Shown: positions 1 through 8,486 of the stretch, in pieces | How the letters are laid out: every line of letters begins with the position of its first letter | Position numbering within the stretch: position 1 is the stretch's first letter | Source: Burkholderia humptydooensis | GTDB lineage: Bacteria > Pseudomonadota > Gammaproteobacteria > Burkholderiales > Burkholderiaceae | DNA length: 64,000 nt | NCBI RefSeq assembly: GCF_001513745.1 | Contig: NZ_CP013380.1 | Coordinates: forward strand, 2,728,001-2,792,000 | Direction: 5' to 3' | Translations under genes and position numbers: made by a program | Notes under the pieces: model-generated | What the model was told of the DNA's origin: nothing | Database searches by the model: none | What the model saw: only the letters and a program-made list of their open reading frames with translations

Positions 1-2
1 CG

Positions 3-380
3 TGGGTCACGGTGCTCGTGATGGCGGGCGCGCTGCTCGTCGGCGTCGTGCTCAACTACCTGATGCCGAAGGACGTGTTCCTGATGGTCGCCGCGATCGC
101 GACGTTCGCGACCGTGTGGGTCTGGCTGATGATCCTGCTGTCGCAGGTCGCGATGCGCCGCCGGCTCTCGGCGGCCGAGACCGCCGCGCTGAAATTCAAG
201 GTGCCGTTCTGGCCGATCGGGCCGGCGCTCACGATCGCGTTCATGGCGTTCGTGATCGCGATGCTCGGCTACTTCGACGACACGCGCGTCGCGCTCTTCG
301 TCGGCGCCGCGTGGCTCGCGATGCTCGCGCTCGTGTTCTACACGCGGATCCGGCCGCGGCTCGCCGCCGTCGCGCGCTGA
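3..380 (+). CDS. Amino-acid permease (APC superfamily), C-terminal part, cut by window edge
   Basis: The reading frame is open from the first complete codon at base 3, so the gene starts upstream of the window. The visible 125 residues contain about four hydrophobic segments, including GVVLNYLMP, a run around FLMVAAIATFATVWVWLMILL, and two closing helices. They also contain the AALKFKVPFWPIGP loop typical of the C-terminal third of GABA/proline/D-serine-type permeases of the inner membrane. The substrate cannot be read from this fragment. No same-strand partner follows; a small opposite-strand gene lies just downstream. Confidence 0.75.
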   Translation, partial: WVTVLVMAGALLVGVVLNYLMPKDVFLMVAAIATFATVWVWLMILLSQVAMRRRLSAAETAALKFKVPFWPIGPALTIAFMAFVIAMLGYFDDTRVALFVGAAWLAMLALVFYTRIRPRLAAVAR

Positions 381-474
381 CGCGGCAGACGGGCGCGGCA
401 TGCGCACGCCCCCGGGAGGCCGGCGCGCCGCTTGCGGGCGCCGGCGCGGCCGCGCCGCCCGCGTTCGCGCGCGA

Positions 475-651
475 TCAGCCGTGCGCGGACGCGGCGCTCG
501 CCGACGACGACGCGTGCGGATGCGCTTCGTCGTATTCGTGCTTCTGCGAAATCGCGTTGTACAGGATCGTGCCGATCACGAGCGCGATGACCACGACGAT
601 CAGAATCGCCACGCCGAATACCGGATTCTTCTTGCTGCGGGGATCGTTCAT
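475..651 (-). CDS. Small single-span membrane protein (58 aa), unknown function
   Basis: An ATG at 651 opens a 58-residue protein starting MNDPRSKKNPVFGVAILI. One strongly hydrophobic helix spans residues 11-30. A polar tail rich in His, Asp, Ala and Ser ends in SAHG. Third codon positions are almost all G or C, as in neighbouring real genes, which supports coding. The N-terminal positive charges suggest an N-in orientation. I do not recognise the family. It is convergent with the permease. Confidence 0.6.
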   Translation of the reverse strand: MNDPRSKKNPVFGVAILIVVVIALVIGTILYNAISQKHEYDEAHPHASSSASAASAHG

Positions 652-778
652 CGCCTGTTGCGCTCCGTCAAAAATTCGTCAAGCCGGCATTCTACGCGCA
701 ACCGCATCGCCATCGCGGCGCGCGGCGCGCCGCCTGCGCCCGGTGCCCGTCGCCCGATTCATCAGTCTTTTTGCGAGC

Positions 779-822
779 GATTCGCATTTGCGAATCATTC
801 CCGAATCGTTCTCATTTCGCAT
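779..822 (+). promoter_or_regulatory. Fur-like operator region upstream of the iron ABC importer
   Basis: Bases 779-796 form a perfect palindrome, GATTCGCA-TT-TGCGAATC. The reverse strand of 785-822 reads through AATGAGAACGATTC and GAATGATTCGCA, which resemble overlapping proteobacterial Fur hexamers. The site lies about 100-145 bp ahead of the iron-importer start at 925, where an iron-responsive operator would be expected. The Fur assignment is inference from motif and context. Confidence 0.45.
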
Positions 823-851
823 TACAATTCAAATCTTTCGTTTTGTAATGC
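819..851. repeat. Perfect 9-bp inverted repeat, GCATTACAA-N15-TTGTAATGC
   Basis: Arms at 819-827 and 843-851 match exactly. It lies between the Fur-like region and the substrate-binding protein gene. It may be an additional operator or a 5'-leader hairpin. Confidence 0.5.
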
Positions 852-924
852 TCGCTCCGTGATGGCCGCGCGGCCTGCCTGACGGAGCGGCCCGCCCACC
901 GCACGTCTTTCGCCGGAGCCCTCC

Positions 925-1962
925 ATGTTCGTCAAGCAAGCCCGCCCGCTGCTGCGCGCGCTCGCGTTCGCGCTCGCCGTCGCCGCCCCCGCCGCGCACG
1001 CGGCGAACGAAGTCAACCTGTACACGACCCGCGAGCCCAAGCTGATCCAGCCGCTCGTCGACGCGTTCACGAAGCAAAGCGGCATCGCCGTCCACACGGT
1101 GTTCGTCAAGGACGGCCTGCTGGAGCGCGTGAAGGCGGAAGGCGCGCGCTCGCCCGCCGACGTGCTGATGACGGTCGACATCGGCAACCTGCTCGACCTC
1201 GTCGACGGCGGGCTCACGCAAGCCGTGCGCTCGGCGTCGCTCGACGGCGCGATCCCCACGAACCTGCGCGGCGCGGCCGGCGACTGGTACGCACTGTCGC
1301 TGCGCGACCGCGTGCTGTACGTCGACAAGAACCTGAAGCTCGACGCGATCACGTACGAGTCGCTCGCCGATCCGGCATGGAAAGGCAAGGTCTGCATCCG
1401 CTCCGGCCAGCATCCGTACAACACCGCGCTCGTCGCCGCGATGATCGCGCACGACGGCGAAGCGGCGACCGAGCGGTGGCTGCGCGGCGTGAAGGCAAAT
1501 CTCGCGCGCAAGGCGACGGGCGGCGACCGCGACGTCGCGCGCGACATCCTCGGCGGCATCTGCGACGTCGGGCTCGCGAACGCGTACTACGCCGGCCACA
1601 TGAAGCACGCGGCGCCCGGCACCGATGCGCGCCGGTGGGGCGACGCGATCAAGGTCGTGCGCCCGACGTTCGCGAACGCGAAGAGCGGCGGCACGCACGT
1701 GAACGTGAGCGGCGCGACCGTCGCGAAGCACGCGCCGAACAGGGACAACGCGGTGAAGCTGCTCGAATACCTCGCGTCGCCGCCCGCGCAGGCGCTGTAC
1801 GCGCAGGCGAACTACGAATATCCGGTGCGCGCGGGCGTCACGCTCGATCCGGTGATCGCCGGCTTCGGGCCGCTCAAGGTCGATCCGCTGCCACTCGCCG
1901 AGATCGCGAAGTACCGCAAGCGCGCAAGCCAGCTCATCGACAAGGTCGGCTTTGACAACTGA
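925..1962 (+). CDS. fbpA: Iron(III) ABC transporter, periplasmic binding protein (FbpA/FutA type)
   Basis: 345 residues. The N-terminal signal peptide (hydrophobic run ALAFALAVAAPAAHA) is probably cleaved after AHA near residue 27. The mature part begins EVNLYTTREPKLIQPLVDAF, characteristic of periplasmic Fe(III)-binding proteins of the FbpA/IdiA class. The region around residues 215-225 (ANAYYAGHMK) holds the paired tyrosines this family uses to coordinate ferric iron. Its stop codon overlaps the TTG start of the permease gene by 11 bp, and the ATPase follows, giving a complete importer operon. A Fur-like site upstream suggests iron repression. The symbol is by family; orthology is not proven. 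Confidence 0.85.
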   Translation: MFVKQARPLLRALAFALAVAAPAAHAANEVNLYTTREPKLIQPLVDAFTKQSGIAVHTVFVKDGLLERVKAEGARSPADVLMTVDIGNLLDLVDGGLTQAVRSASLDGAIPTNLRGAAGDWYALSLRDRVLYVDKNLKLDAITYESLADPAWKGKVCIRSGQHPYNTALVAAMIAHDGEAATERWLRGVKANLARKATGGDRDVARDILGGICDVGLANAYYAGHMKHAAPGTDARRWGDAIKVVRPTFANAKSGGTHVNVSGATVAKHAPNRDNAVKLLEYLASPPAQALYAQANYEYPVRAGVTLDPVIAGFGPLKVDPLPLAEIAKYRKRASQLIDKVGFDN

Positions 1963-3628
1963 CGTCGACGCGCCCCTCGCGCGCCGCCCGCGCCTTTTGC
2001 GCGTCGCCGCGCGCGGCTGGCTCGCGGGCGCGGTGGCGATCGCCGCCGTCGTCGGCACGCCGCTCGCCGCGCTCGCGTGCGCGGCGCTCGGCGCCGACCT
2101 GTCGCACTGGCGGCATCTGGCCGCATTCGTGCTGCCGCAAGCGGCCGCGAATACGCTCGCGCTGCTCGCGGGCGTCGGCGCGATCGTCACGTGCGTCGGC
2201 ACGGGCGCCGCCTGGCTCGTCACCGCCTACGACTTCCCCGGACGCCGCACGCTCGCGTGGGCGCTGCTGTTGCCGCTCGCGGTGCCGTCGTACATCGTCG
2301 CGTTCGCGTATCTCGACCTGCTGCACCCGATCGGGCCCGTGCAGTCCGCGCTGCGCTGGACGCTCGGCTTCGACAGCCCGCGCGAATTCCGCCTGCCCGA
2401 TCTGCGCTCGCTGCCGGGCGCGATCGTCGTGCTCGGCTTCGTGCTGTATCCGTATGTTTATCTGTGCACGCGCGCGATGTTCGTCACGCAATCGGCGAGC
2501 CTCGTCGAAGCCGCGCGCACGCTCGGCGCGGGCCGCATCGAAACCTTCTTTCGCGTCGTATTGCCGCTCGCGCGGCCGGCGATCGCGGTCGGCGCGAGCC
2601 TCGCGCTCCTCGAAACGCTGAACGACGTCGGCGCGTCCGAATTCCTCGGCGTGCAGACGCTCACCGTGTCCGTCTACACGACGTGGGTCACGCGCTCGGA
2701 CCTCGCGAGCGCCGCGCAGATCGCGCTCGCGATGCTCGCGATCGTGCTCGGCGCGCTCGCGCTCGAACGCTACGGCCGCCGCCGCGAGCGCTATGCGCAC
2801 GGCCGCCGGATGCGCGCGATCGAGCCGCGGCGGCTGCGCGGCGCGGCCGCCGCCGGCGCGGCGGCGCTCGGCTGGCTGCCCGTCGCCGTCGGCTTCGGCG
2901 CGCCCGCCGCGTATCTCGTCCACGAAACCGCGAAGCGCCTGCACCTCGTCGGCGGCGTATCGGCCCAGTTGCTCGCGAGCCTCGCGAACACGCTCGCCGT
3001 CGCGCTCGCCGCGACCGTCGTCACGCTCGGGGGCGGCATCGTCGTCGCGTGGGCAACGCGCCGCGCGCGCGACAGCGCGCGGTTCCAGCCGAGCCGCGTC
3101 TGCGCGCGGCTCGCGAGCATCGGCTACGCGGTGCCGGGCACCGTGCTCGCGATCGGCCTGCTCGCACCGCTCGCGCTCGCCGATCGCGCGATCGCCGCCG
3201 CGCTCGAGCGCGACGCGCTCGTGCTGATGGGCTCGGCCGCCGCGCTCGTGATCGCGTATGCGATCCGCTTCCTCGCGATTCCCGCGGGCAGCGTCGAGGC
3301 CGGTCTCGCGCGCATTCCGGCGTCGCTCGAACAGGCGTCGCGCACGCTCGGCGAATCGGCCGGCATGACGCTCTGGCGCGTGCACCTGCCGCTGTTGCGC
3401 CCGGCGCTCGGCGCGAGCGCGCTGCTCGTGTTCGTCGATGCGATGAAGGAGCTGCCCGCGACGCTGCTGCTGCGCCCGCTCAACTTCGACACGCTCGCGA
3501 CCTGGCTCTACGCGGAAGCCGCGCGCGGCACCTACGAGGAAGGCGCGGTCGCGGCGCTCGCGATCGTCGTCGCGGGCCTCGTGCCCGTGATCGTGCTTGC
3601 GCGCACCCAACTGAAATCCGGATCCTGA
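1952..3628 (+). CDS. fbpB: Iron(III) ABC transporter, fused two-domain permease (FbpB type)
   Basis: 558 residues with two homologous permease halves of about six transmembrane helices each, the arrangement of FbpB/SfuB/AfuB. Each half carries an ABC-permease coupling (EAA) loop: EAARTLGAGRIETFFRVVLP in the first and EQASRTLGESAGMTLWRVHL in the second. The start is a TTG at 1952 inside the last codons of fbpA, an 11-bp overlap indicating translational coupling. The stop is followed 1 bp later by the ATPase gene. Confidence 0.87.
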   Translation: MTTDVDAPLARRPRLLRVAARGWLAGAVAIAAVVGTPLAALACAALGADLSHWRHLAAFVLPQAAANTLALLAGVGAIVTCVGTGAAWLVTAYDFPGRRTLAWALLLPLAVPSYIVAFAYLDLLHPIGPVQSALRWTLGFDSPREFRLPDLRSLPGAIVVLGFVLYPYVYLCTRAMFVTQSASLVEAARTLGAGRIETFFRVVLPLARPAIAVGASLALLETLNDVGASEFLGVQTLTVSVYTTWVTRSDLASAAQIALAMLAIVLGALALERYGRRRERYAHGRRMRAIEPRRLRGAAAAGAAALGWLPVAVGFGAPAAYLVHETAKRLHLVGGVSAQLLASLANTLAVALAATVVTLGGGIVVAWATRRARDSARFQPSRVCARLASIGYAVPGTVLAIGLLAPLALADRAIAAALERDALVLMGSAAALVIAYAIRFLAIPAGSVEAGLARIPASLEQASRTLGESAGMTLWRVHLPLLRPALGASALLVFVDAMKELPATLLLRPLNFDTLATWLYAEAARGTYEEGAVAALAIVVAGLVPVIVLARTQLKSGS

Positions 3629-3629
3629 C

Positions 3630-4409
3630 ATGCCCGCCATGCTGCTCGAACTGAACGCCGTCACGCTCGCCTACGACACGCCGCGCGGCCGGCGCACGAT
3701 CGTCGATCGACTGAACCTCGCGCTCGAGCGCGGCGCGATCGGCTGCCTGCTCGGCGCGTCCGGCTGCGGCAAGACGACGGTGCTGCGCGCGATCGCGGGC
3801 TTCGAGCCGGTGCGCGCGGGCGAGATCGTGCTCGCGGGCGCCGCGCTCGCGAGCCGCGACGCCGACGTGCCGCCCGAGAAGCGCCGCGTCGGGATGATGT
3901 TTCAGGACTACGCGCTGTTTCCGCACTTGTCTGCGCAGCAGAACGTCGAATTCGGGCTGCGCCGCACGCCGAAGACGTTGCGCCGCGCGCGCGCCGCGCA
4001 GATGCTCGAGCTCGTCGGCCTGGCCGACGCGGCGAACGCGTACCCGCACGAGTTGTCCGGCGGCCAGCAGCAGCGGATCGCGCTCGCCCGCGCGCTCGCG
4101 CCGTCGCCGGAGCTGCTGCTGCTCGACGAGCCGTTCTCGAATCTCGACGTCGACACCCGCGAGCGGCTCGCGTTCGAAGTGCGCGACATCCTGAAGGCGG
4201 CGGGCCACACGGCGCTCTTCGTCACGCACAACCAGGCGGAAGCGTTCGCGCTCGCGGACCGCATCGGCGTGATCGACGACGGCCGGCTCGCGCAATGGGA
4301 TACGCCGTACAACCTCTATCATCGCCCGGCGAACGCGTTCGTCGCGGATTTCGTGCGGCGCGACGCGCTCGCCGACGAGCGCCGGCGCGCGCTCGAGCGC
4401 GGGCGCTGA
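3630..4409 (+). CDS. fbpC: Iron(III) ABC transporter, ATP-binding protein (FbpC type)
   Basis: 259 residues. Walker A GASGCGKTT (42-50), ABC signature LSGGQQQR (142-149), Walker B with LLLLDEP (162-168) and the switch histidine in FVTH (200) are all intact. Family members are commonly near 350 residues with a C-terminal regulatory domain. This protein stops soon after the NBD, so that domain is absent. An in-frame ATG at 3639 is an alternative start. It is the last gene of the fbpABC operon. Confidence 0.87.
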   Translation: MPAMLLELNAVTLAYDTPRGRRTIVDRLNLALERGAIGCLLGASGCGKTTVLRAIAGFEPVRAGEIVLAGAALASRDADVPPEKRRVGMMFQDYALFPHLSAQQNVEFGLRRTPKTLRRARAAQMLELVGLADAANAYPHELSGGQQQRIALARALAPSPELLLLDEPFSNLDVDTRERLAFEVRDILKAAGHTALFVTHNQAEAFALADRIGVIDDGRLAQWDTPYNLYHRPANAFVADFVRRDALADERRRALERGR

Positions 4410-4420
4410 GCCCCGCGCGC

Positions 4421-4437
4421 CGGGCGCAGCGCGCCCG
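4421..4437. terminator. GC-rich hairpin between convergent genes, possible bidirectional terminator
   Basis: CGGGCGC-AGC-GCGCCCG forms a 7-bp stem with a 3-base loop between the stops of fbpC (4409) and the Lrp gene (4448). There is no T run, so intrinsic termination is uncertain. Confidence 0.3.
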
Positions 4438-4447
4438 CCCGGTTCGA

Positions 4448-4915
4448 TCAGCCCGCGCCGCCGTCGCGCACCGGCAGCGCGGTCGAATACTTGATCTGCT
4501 CCATCGCGAACGACGAGCTCACGTCGAAGAGCGGCACCGAGCGGATCAGCTTCTTGTAGATGCGGTCGTAGTCGTCGATGTCGGCGACGACTACGCGCAG
4601 CAGATAATCCGTCTCCCCGCTCATCCGGTAGACCTCGACGACTTCCGGCATGTCGCGCACCACCTGCGTGAAGCGTGCCGCCCACTCCTCGGTGTGCTGG
4701 TTCGTGCGCACGGCGACGAACACCGTCGTCCCCACGCCGAGCTTGCGCGGGTCGCACAGCGCGACCTGCGCGCGAATCGCGCCCGTCTCCTTGAGCCGCT
4801 GAATCCGCTTCCAGCACGGCGTCTGCGACAGATTCACCCGCTGCGCGAGCTCGGCGATCGGCAGCGTCGCGTCCTCCTGCAGCAGTTCGAGCAACTTACG
4901 ATCGATCGCGTCCAT
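4448..4915 (-). CDS. Lrp/AsnC-family transcriptional regulator
   Basis: 155 residues from the ATG at 4915, preceded by a GGGG Shine-Dalgarno sequence. I chose this start because MDAIDRKLLELLQED is the canonical Lrp N terminus. The upstream in-frame extension to 5041 is not Lrp-like and covers the operator palindrome. The N-terminal winged HTH includes ELAQRVNLSQTPCWKRIQRL. The C-terminal RAM effector domain includes VVRDMPEVVEVYRMSGETDY. It is divergent from the dioxygenase-like gene and probably controls it in response to an amino acid. Confidence 0.88.
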   Translation of the reverse strand: MDAIDRKLLELLQEDATLPIAELAQRVNLSQTPCWKRIQRLKETGAIRAQVALCDPRKLGVGTTVFVAVRTNQHTEEWAARFTQVVRDMPEVVEVYRMSGETDYLLRVVVADIDDYDRIYKKLIRSVPLFDVSSSFAMEQIKYSTALPVRDGGAG

Positions 4916-4931
4916 TTCCCCAGTCCCTAGC

Positions 4932-4952
4932 GAATAGAAAATTATTCTATTC
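4932..4952. promoter_or_regulatory. Perfect palindrome GAATAGAA-N5-TTCTATTC, candidate Lrp-type operator
   Basis: Eight-base arms with an AT-only spacer lie 17 bp upstream of the Lrp-family start codon and about 110 bp upstream of the divergent dioxygenase-like gene. The AT-rich dyad stands out against the surrounding GC-rich DNA. It fits an autoregulatory Lrp/AsnC site shared by both promoters. Confidence 0.6.
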
Positions 4953-5059
4953 ATTATCCGCATGAGGGAACAATATGGAATCCGTTTCTCCAGGTCGACC
5001 GGTATAAATACGTACCGACCCGCGCAAGTCGCCGCGGGCAATGGACGACCGAGTCAACG

Positions 5060-5689
5060 ATGAATCACGCCGCCTCCTCCCCCCCGCATGCACCGGATAC
5101 GCATCCGAAGCCGCGCGAGCGCGCCGCGCCGGCGCCGACGCCGATCGCGCGTTTTTGCGCGCGGCTCGACGCCGCATTCGACGCGCTCGCCAACGAAGCC
5201 GCGCCGTCGCGGCATCCGGCGTTCGCGCGCGAACTGCGCGCCGCGCTCGCCGAAGCCGCCGCGGCGCCCGACCTCCTCACGCCCGCCCAGCGCGAGAGCG
5301 GCGCGGAGGGCTATCGCCGCCACCTGCTCGCCGCCGATCCGGCCGGCCGCTATGCGGTCGTGTCGCTCGTCTGGGAGCCGGGCCAATGGAGCCCGGTGCA
5401 CGGCCATCATGCGTGGTGCGGCTACGCGGTGCTCGAAGGCGGGCTCACCGAGATCGTCTACCGCTGGAGCGACGCGGCCTGCTGCGCGATCGACGCGCGC
5501 AAGCGCGCGCGGCCGACGGGCGCGGTGTCGTATGTGCGCGCGGGGCGCGAGGCGATCCACCGGCTCGGGCATGCGGGCGCGAAGCCCGACGCGCCCGCGA
5601 TCTCGCTGCACGTGTACGGCGTCGCCGGCGAGCAGGTGGCGACGCACGTGAACGACGTCGTCGCGGTCGACGCCGGCGCGTATGCGTGA
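5060..5689 (+). CDS. Cysteine dioxygenase-like protein (cupin thiol dioxygenase)
   Basis: 209 residues. The cupin core contains SPVHGHHAWCGYAVLEG, with metal-ligand histidines at 114 and 116. A third candidate ligand, His167, sits 53 residues later, close to the spacing in cysteine dioxygenase. Such enzymes oxidise cysteine (or 3-mercaptopropionate) to the sulfinic acid in the cytoplasm; the exact thiol substrate cannot be read here. The N-terminal 30 residues are Ala/Pro-rich and probably disordered. Transcription diverges from the Lrp-type regulator, a sensible arrangement for amino-acid-induced sulfur catabolism. Confidence 0.75.
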   Translation: MNHAASSPPHAPDTHPKPRERAAPAPTPIARFCARLDAAFDALANEAAPSRHPAFARELRAALAEAAAAPDLLTPAQRESGAEGYRRHLLAADPAGRYAVVSLVWEPGQWSPVHGHHAWCGYAVLEGGLTEIVYRWSDAACCAIDARKRARPTGAVSYVRAGREAIHRLGHAGAKPDAPAISLHVYGVAGEQVATHVNDVVAVDAGAYA

Positions 5690-5810
5690 CGAGCCCGCGC
5701 TTGCCGGCGCTCGCGCGAGCACTGCGGCGGCGCGCCCCACGCGGCGCCGCGCCGCCTGATAGACTCCGGCGCGTCCTTCACGAAGCGATCCCCCCAGCCC
5801 CACGGCGCAC

Positions 5811-6140
5811 ACCATCGACATCCTGGCCATCTCGGGCAGCCTGCGCGCTGCGTCGACCAACACCGCCCTGCTGCCAGCGGCCGCCGCGCTGTTCCAGCGG
5901 CTCGGCGAATTCCCGCTGTTCAATCCGGATGTCGAGCATCCGATGCCGGAACCGGTCCAGGCGTTTCGCGACCGGCTGAACGCGGCCGCCGGCGTGCTGA
6001 TCGCGAGTCCCGAGTATGGGCACGGCGTGACGGGCGTGATGAAGAACACGCTCGACTGGAGCGTCGGCTGCGAAGCGATCGTGTACAAGCCGGTTGCGGT
6101 ATTCAACGTGTCGGCGCGCGCGGCGTACGCGGACGCGCGG
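5811..6140 (+). pseudogene. NADPH-dependent FMN reductase remnant
   Basis: The frame from 5811 encodes TIDILAISGSLRAASTN, then GEFPLFNPDVE, SPEYGHGVTGVMKNTLDW and KPVAVFNVS, the flavodoxin-like FMN-binding segments of NADPH-dependent FMN reductases. The start codon is missing (CAC ACC ATC where ATG ACC ATC would be expected). The segment between the first helix and GEFPLF is shortened relative to the family. Family similarity ends near 6140, roughly 110 residues in, although the frame stays open by chance opposite the next gene. A non-functional relic. Confidence 0.7.
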
Positions 6141-6176
6141 GCGGGGCGGGGCGGCGAACCGGGTACAGCATGCGCG

Positions 6177-7094
6177 TCACACGCCTTGCGCGCCCCGCTT
6201 GCCCGCCGCATCCGCGCGGACATCGGCATGCGGTCCGACGCGGCCGTCTCCCGCTTCGGCACTCGTCTCGGCGCGCCCGGCCCGCCCTTCGCCGCCGCGC
6301 GTCGCGTCACCGACAGCCGCGACGCCGCCCGCCGCCGTCGTATAGACATGCATTCGCGGCAACGGAATCTCGATCCCGGCGTCGTCCATCCGCTGCTTGA
6401 TCCGCGCATTGAACGCGCGCATCACCGTCGATTGCTGCTGCGGGCGCGTGCGGATCTGCCCCTTGACGACCATCCAGTTCGGCTCGAAGCGATCGAGCCC
6501 CCAGACCTCGACTCCGCCGAGCATCGACCGGCGCACCGCGGCGTCGCTCCACAGATCCGCGCCCGCGTCGCGCACGATCCGCAGCACCCGGTCGAGATCC
6601 GCGGAGAACGGCGCGCGCACTTCGAACACCGCGTAGCCGTAGTCGCGCGACAGGTTCTTGACGATCTTGATCTGCGAGAACGGAATCGAATGGAGCGCGC
6701 CCTGCCCGTCGCGCAGCCGCACGGTGCGGATCGTCAGATGCTCGACGGTGCCCGCGTGGCCGCCGTCGACATCGATCCAGTCACCGACCGAGATCGTGTC
6801 CTCGACGATGATGAAAAGCCCGGTGATCAGATCGGACACGAGCGACTGCGCGCCGAAGCCGACCGCGAGCCCGATCACGCCCGCGCTCGCCGGCGACGGC
6901 GCTGCCGCCGCCGCGCCCGACGCCGGCGCGGCGGCGTCCGACGCGGCGGCGGGCGCGATCAGCTTCTGGAACGCGGCAAGGCCCGGATTGGCCGCGGCCC
7001 GCGCGGCGTGCGGCGCAACGGCGAGGGCGAAGCCGGCGAGAACGATCGCCAGCGCGGCGCCGCGAGCGAAGAGCAGGCGAGGCGAAATCGGCAT
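6177..7094 (-). pseudogene. MscS-family mechanosensitive channel with large internal deletion
   Basis: The frame from the ATG at 7094 starts with a signal peptide (MPISPRLLFARGAALAIVL...). After an Ala/Ser/Pro stretch it jumps straight to GVIGLAVGFGAQSLVSDLIT, the pore helix and beta domain of MscS. The C-terminal domain follows, including SIPFSQIKIVKNLSRDYGYA. Multi-span MscS relatives with a signal peptide carry several hundred residues, including most transmembrane helices, between these parts; here they are absent. The frame is preserved, so a short protein could be made, but it has essentially one membrane helix and cannot form a normal channel. The C-terminal tail is low complexity. Confidence 0.65.
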
Positions 7095-7155
7095 GCGATC
7101 GTGCGAGTGGTGACGACGATCGCCAGTGTAGCCCCAACGGGCGCCCGCGCCGCGA

Positions 7156-7797
7156 TCAGTAAGCGGCCGTCGCGATCTGCCGGACGAAGCGGTTCTGCTC
7201 GATCTCGTCGACGAACGCGATCGCATAGTCCTCGGCCGAGATCTTGCTGTTGCCTTGCGCATCGACGATCAGCCTGCCCGCGCCGGTGCGGAACCGGCCG
7301 GTGCGCTCGCCGGGCGCGATCAGCGCGGCGGGCGAGAAGAACGTCCAGTCGAGGTCCTGCACGGTCGACAGGTAGTCGCACGCGTCGCGGTGCGCGAGCG
7401 CGACGGCCCTGTACGCGTCCGGAAAGCCCTCGGTATCGACGAGCTGCCTGCCGGGCGCCACTTCGAGCGTGCCCGCGCCGCCCACGACGACGACGCGCGT
7501 CACGCCCGCCTTGCGCGCCCCGTCGACGAGCGCCTTCGCGACCGCGACGACCTTCGACGCATCCTCCTGCTTCGGCCCGTAGGCGCTCGCGACGACGTCC
7601 TGGCCTTCGAGCGCGGCGGCGATGCTCGCCGGATCGAACAGGTCGGCCGCTTTCGCGGCAACGTTCTCGGCGCTCGCCGCCGGATTGCGCGACAGCGCCG
7701 TCACCCGATGGCCGCGGCGCGCCGCTTCGGCCGCGATCCGCGAGCCGATCATGCCGGTTGCGCCGAACAGGGCGATGTTCAAAGTACGTTGCGTCAT
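7156..7797 (-). CDS. NAD(P)-binding Rossmann oxidoreductase (YwnB-like epimerase family)
   Basis: 213 residues. The N-terminal nucleotide-binding motif LFGATGMIGSRIAAEAARRG is the GxxGxxG signature of atypical SDR/NmrA-like proteins. Later, VTRVVVVGGAGTLEV and DLDWTFFSPAALIAPGERTG match the NAD(P)H-binding YwnB/YesF group. It is cytoplasmic and the substrate is unknown. The start at 7797 follows an inverted repeat identical in design to the one ahead of the nearby Rrf2 regulator, which suggests Rrf2 control. Confidence 0.8.
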   Translation of the reverse strand: MTQRTLNIALFGATGMIGSRIAAEAARRGHRVTALSRNPAASAENVAAKAADLFDPASIAAALEGQDVVASAYGPKQEDASKVVAVAKALVDGARKAGVTRVVVVGGAGTLEVAPGRQLVDTEGFPDAYRAVALAHRDACDYLSTVQDLDWTFFSPAALIAPGERTGRFRTGAGRLIVDAQGNSKISAEDYAIAFVDEIEQNRFVRQIATAAY

Positions 7798-7818
7798 GTC
7801 GATTCTCCTGGTTGGCGA

Positions 7819-7843
7819 ATATGTAACTCAAATAATTACATAT
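7819..7843. promoter_or_regulatory. Operator-like inverted repeat ATATGTAA-N9-TTACATAT (oxidoreductase promoter)
   Basis: Perfect 8-base arms at 7819-7826 and 7836-7843 lie 22 bp upstream of the oxidoreductase start. The same arm sequence and the same 9-base spacer recur at 8444-8468 ahead of the Rrf2 gene. Confidence 0.7.
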
Positions 7844-7935
7844 TCATTCGAAAAAAGAGGGATCCACGATCCCCATCATAGTCAACTCGACCCGGCAGCG
7901 GCGCGATCACGCCGCGCGCCGGCGGCCGAATGCGC

Positions 7936-8397
<462 letters not shown>

Positions 8398-8443
8398 GAT
8401 TCACCTGCGGCGGCATGCATTCGCACCCCGCCTTGACGACAAT

Positions 8444-8468
8444 ATGTAACCATCATAATTACATTTAG
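8444..8468. promoter_or_regulatory. Operator-like inverted repeat ATATGTAA-N9-TTACATTT (rrf2 promoter)
   Basis: Arms at 8444-8451 and 8461-8468 with a 9-base spacer, 47 bp upstream of the Rrf2 start. It matches the repeat at 7819-7843 apart from the last two arm bases. Two copies in front of two adjacent genes make a chance dyad unlikely. Confidence 0.7.
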
Positions 8469-8486
8469 GCGGACGGGCAAGCGGAT

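Noticed and set aside
1377..1955. Long Arg-rich open frame overlapping the iron-binding protein gene
   Set aside because: A shadow frame of a high-GC gene; composition is biased to Arg/Ala and no start signal or family motif is seen. The same applies to the many other Arg-rich frames in the GC-rich parts.
5943..7826. 627-codon plus-strand frame across the FMN reductase relic
   Set aside because: Only the first 65 or so codons have family similarity; the rest is antisense to the MscS-type and oxidoreductase genes.
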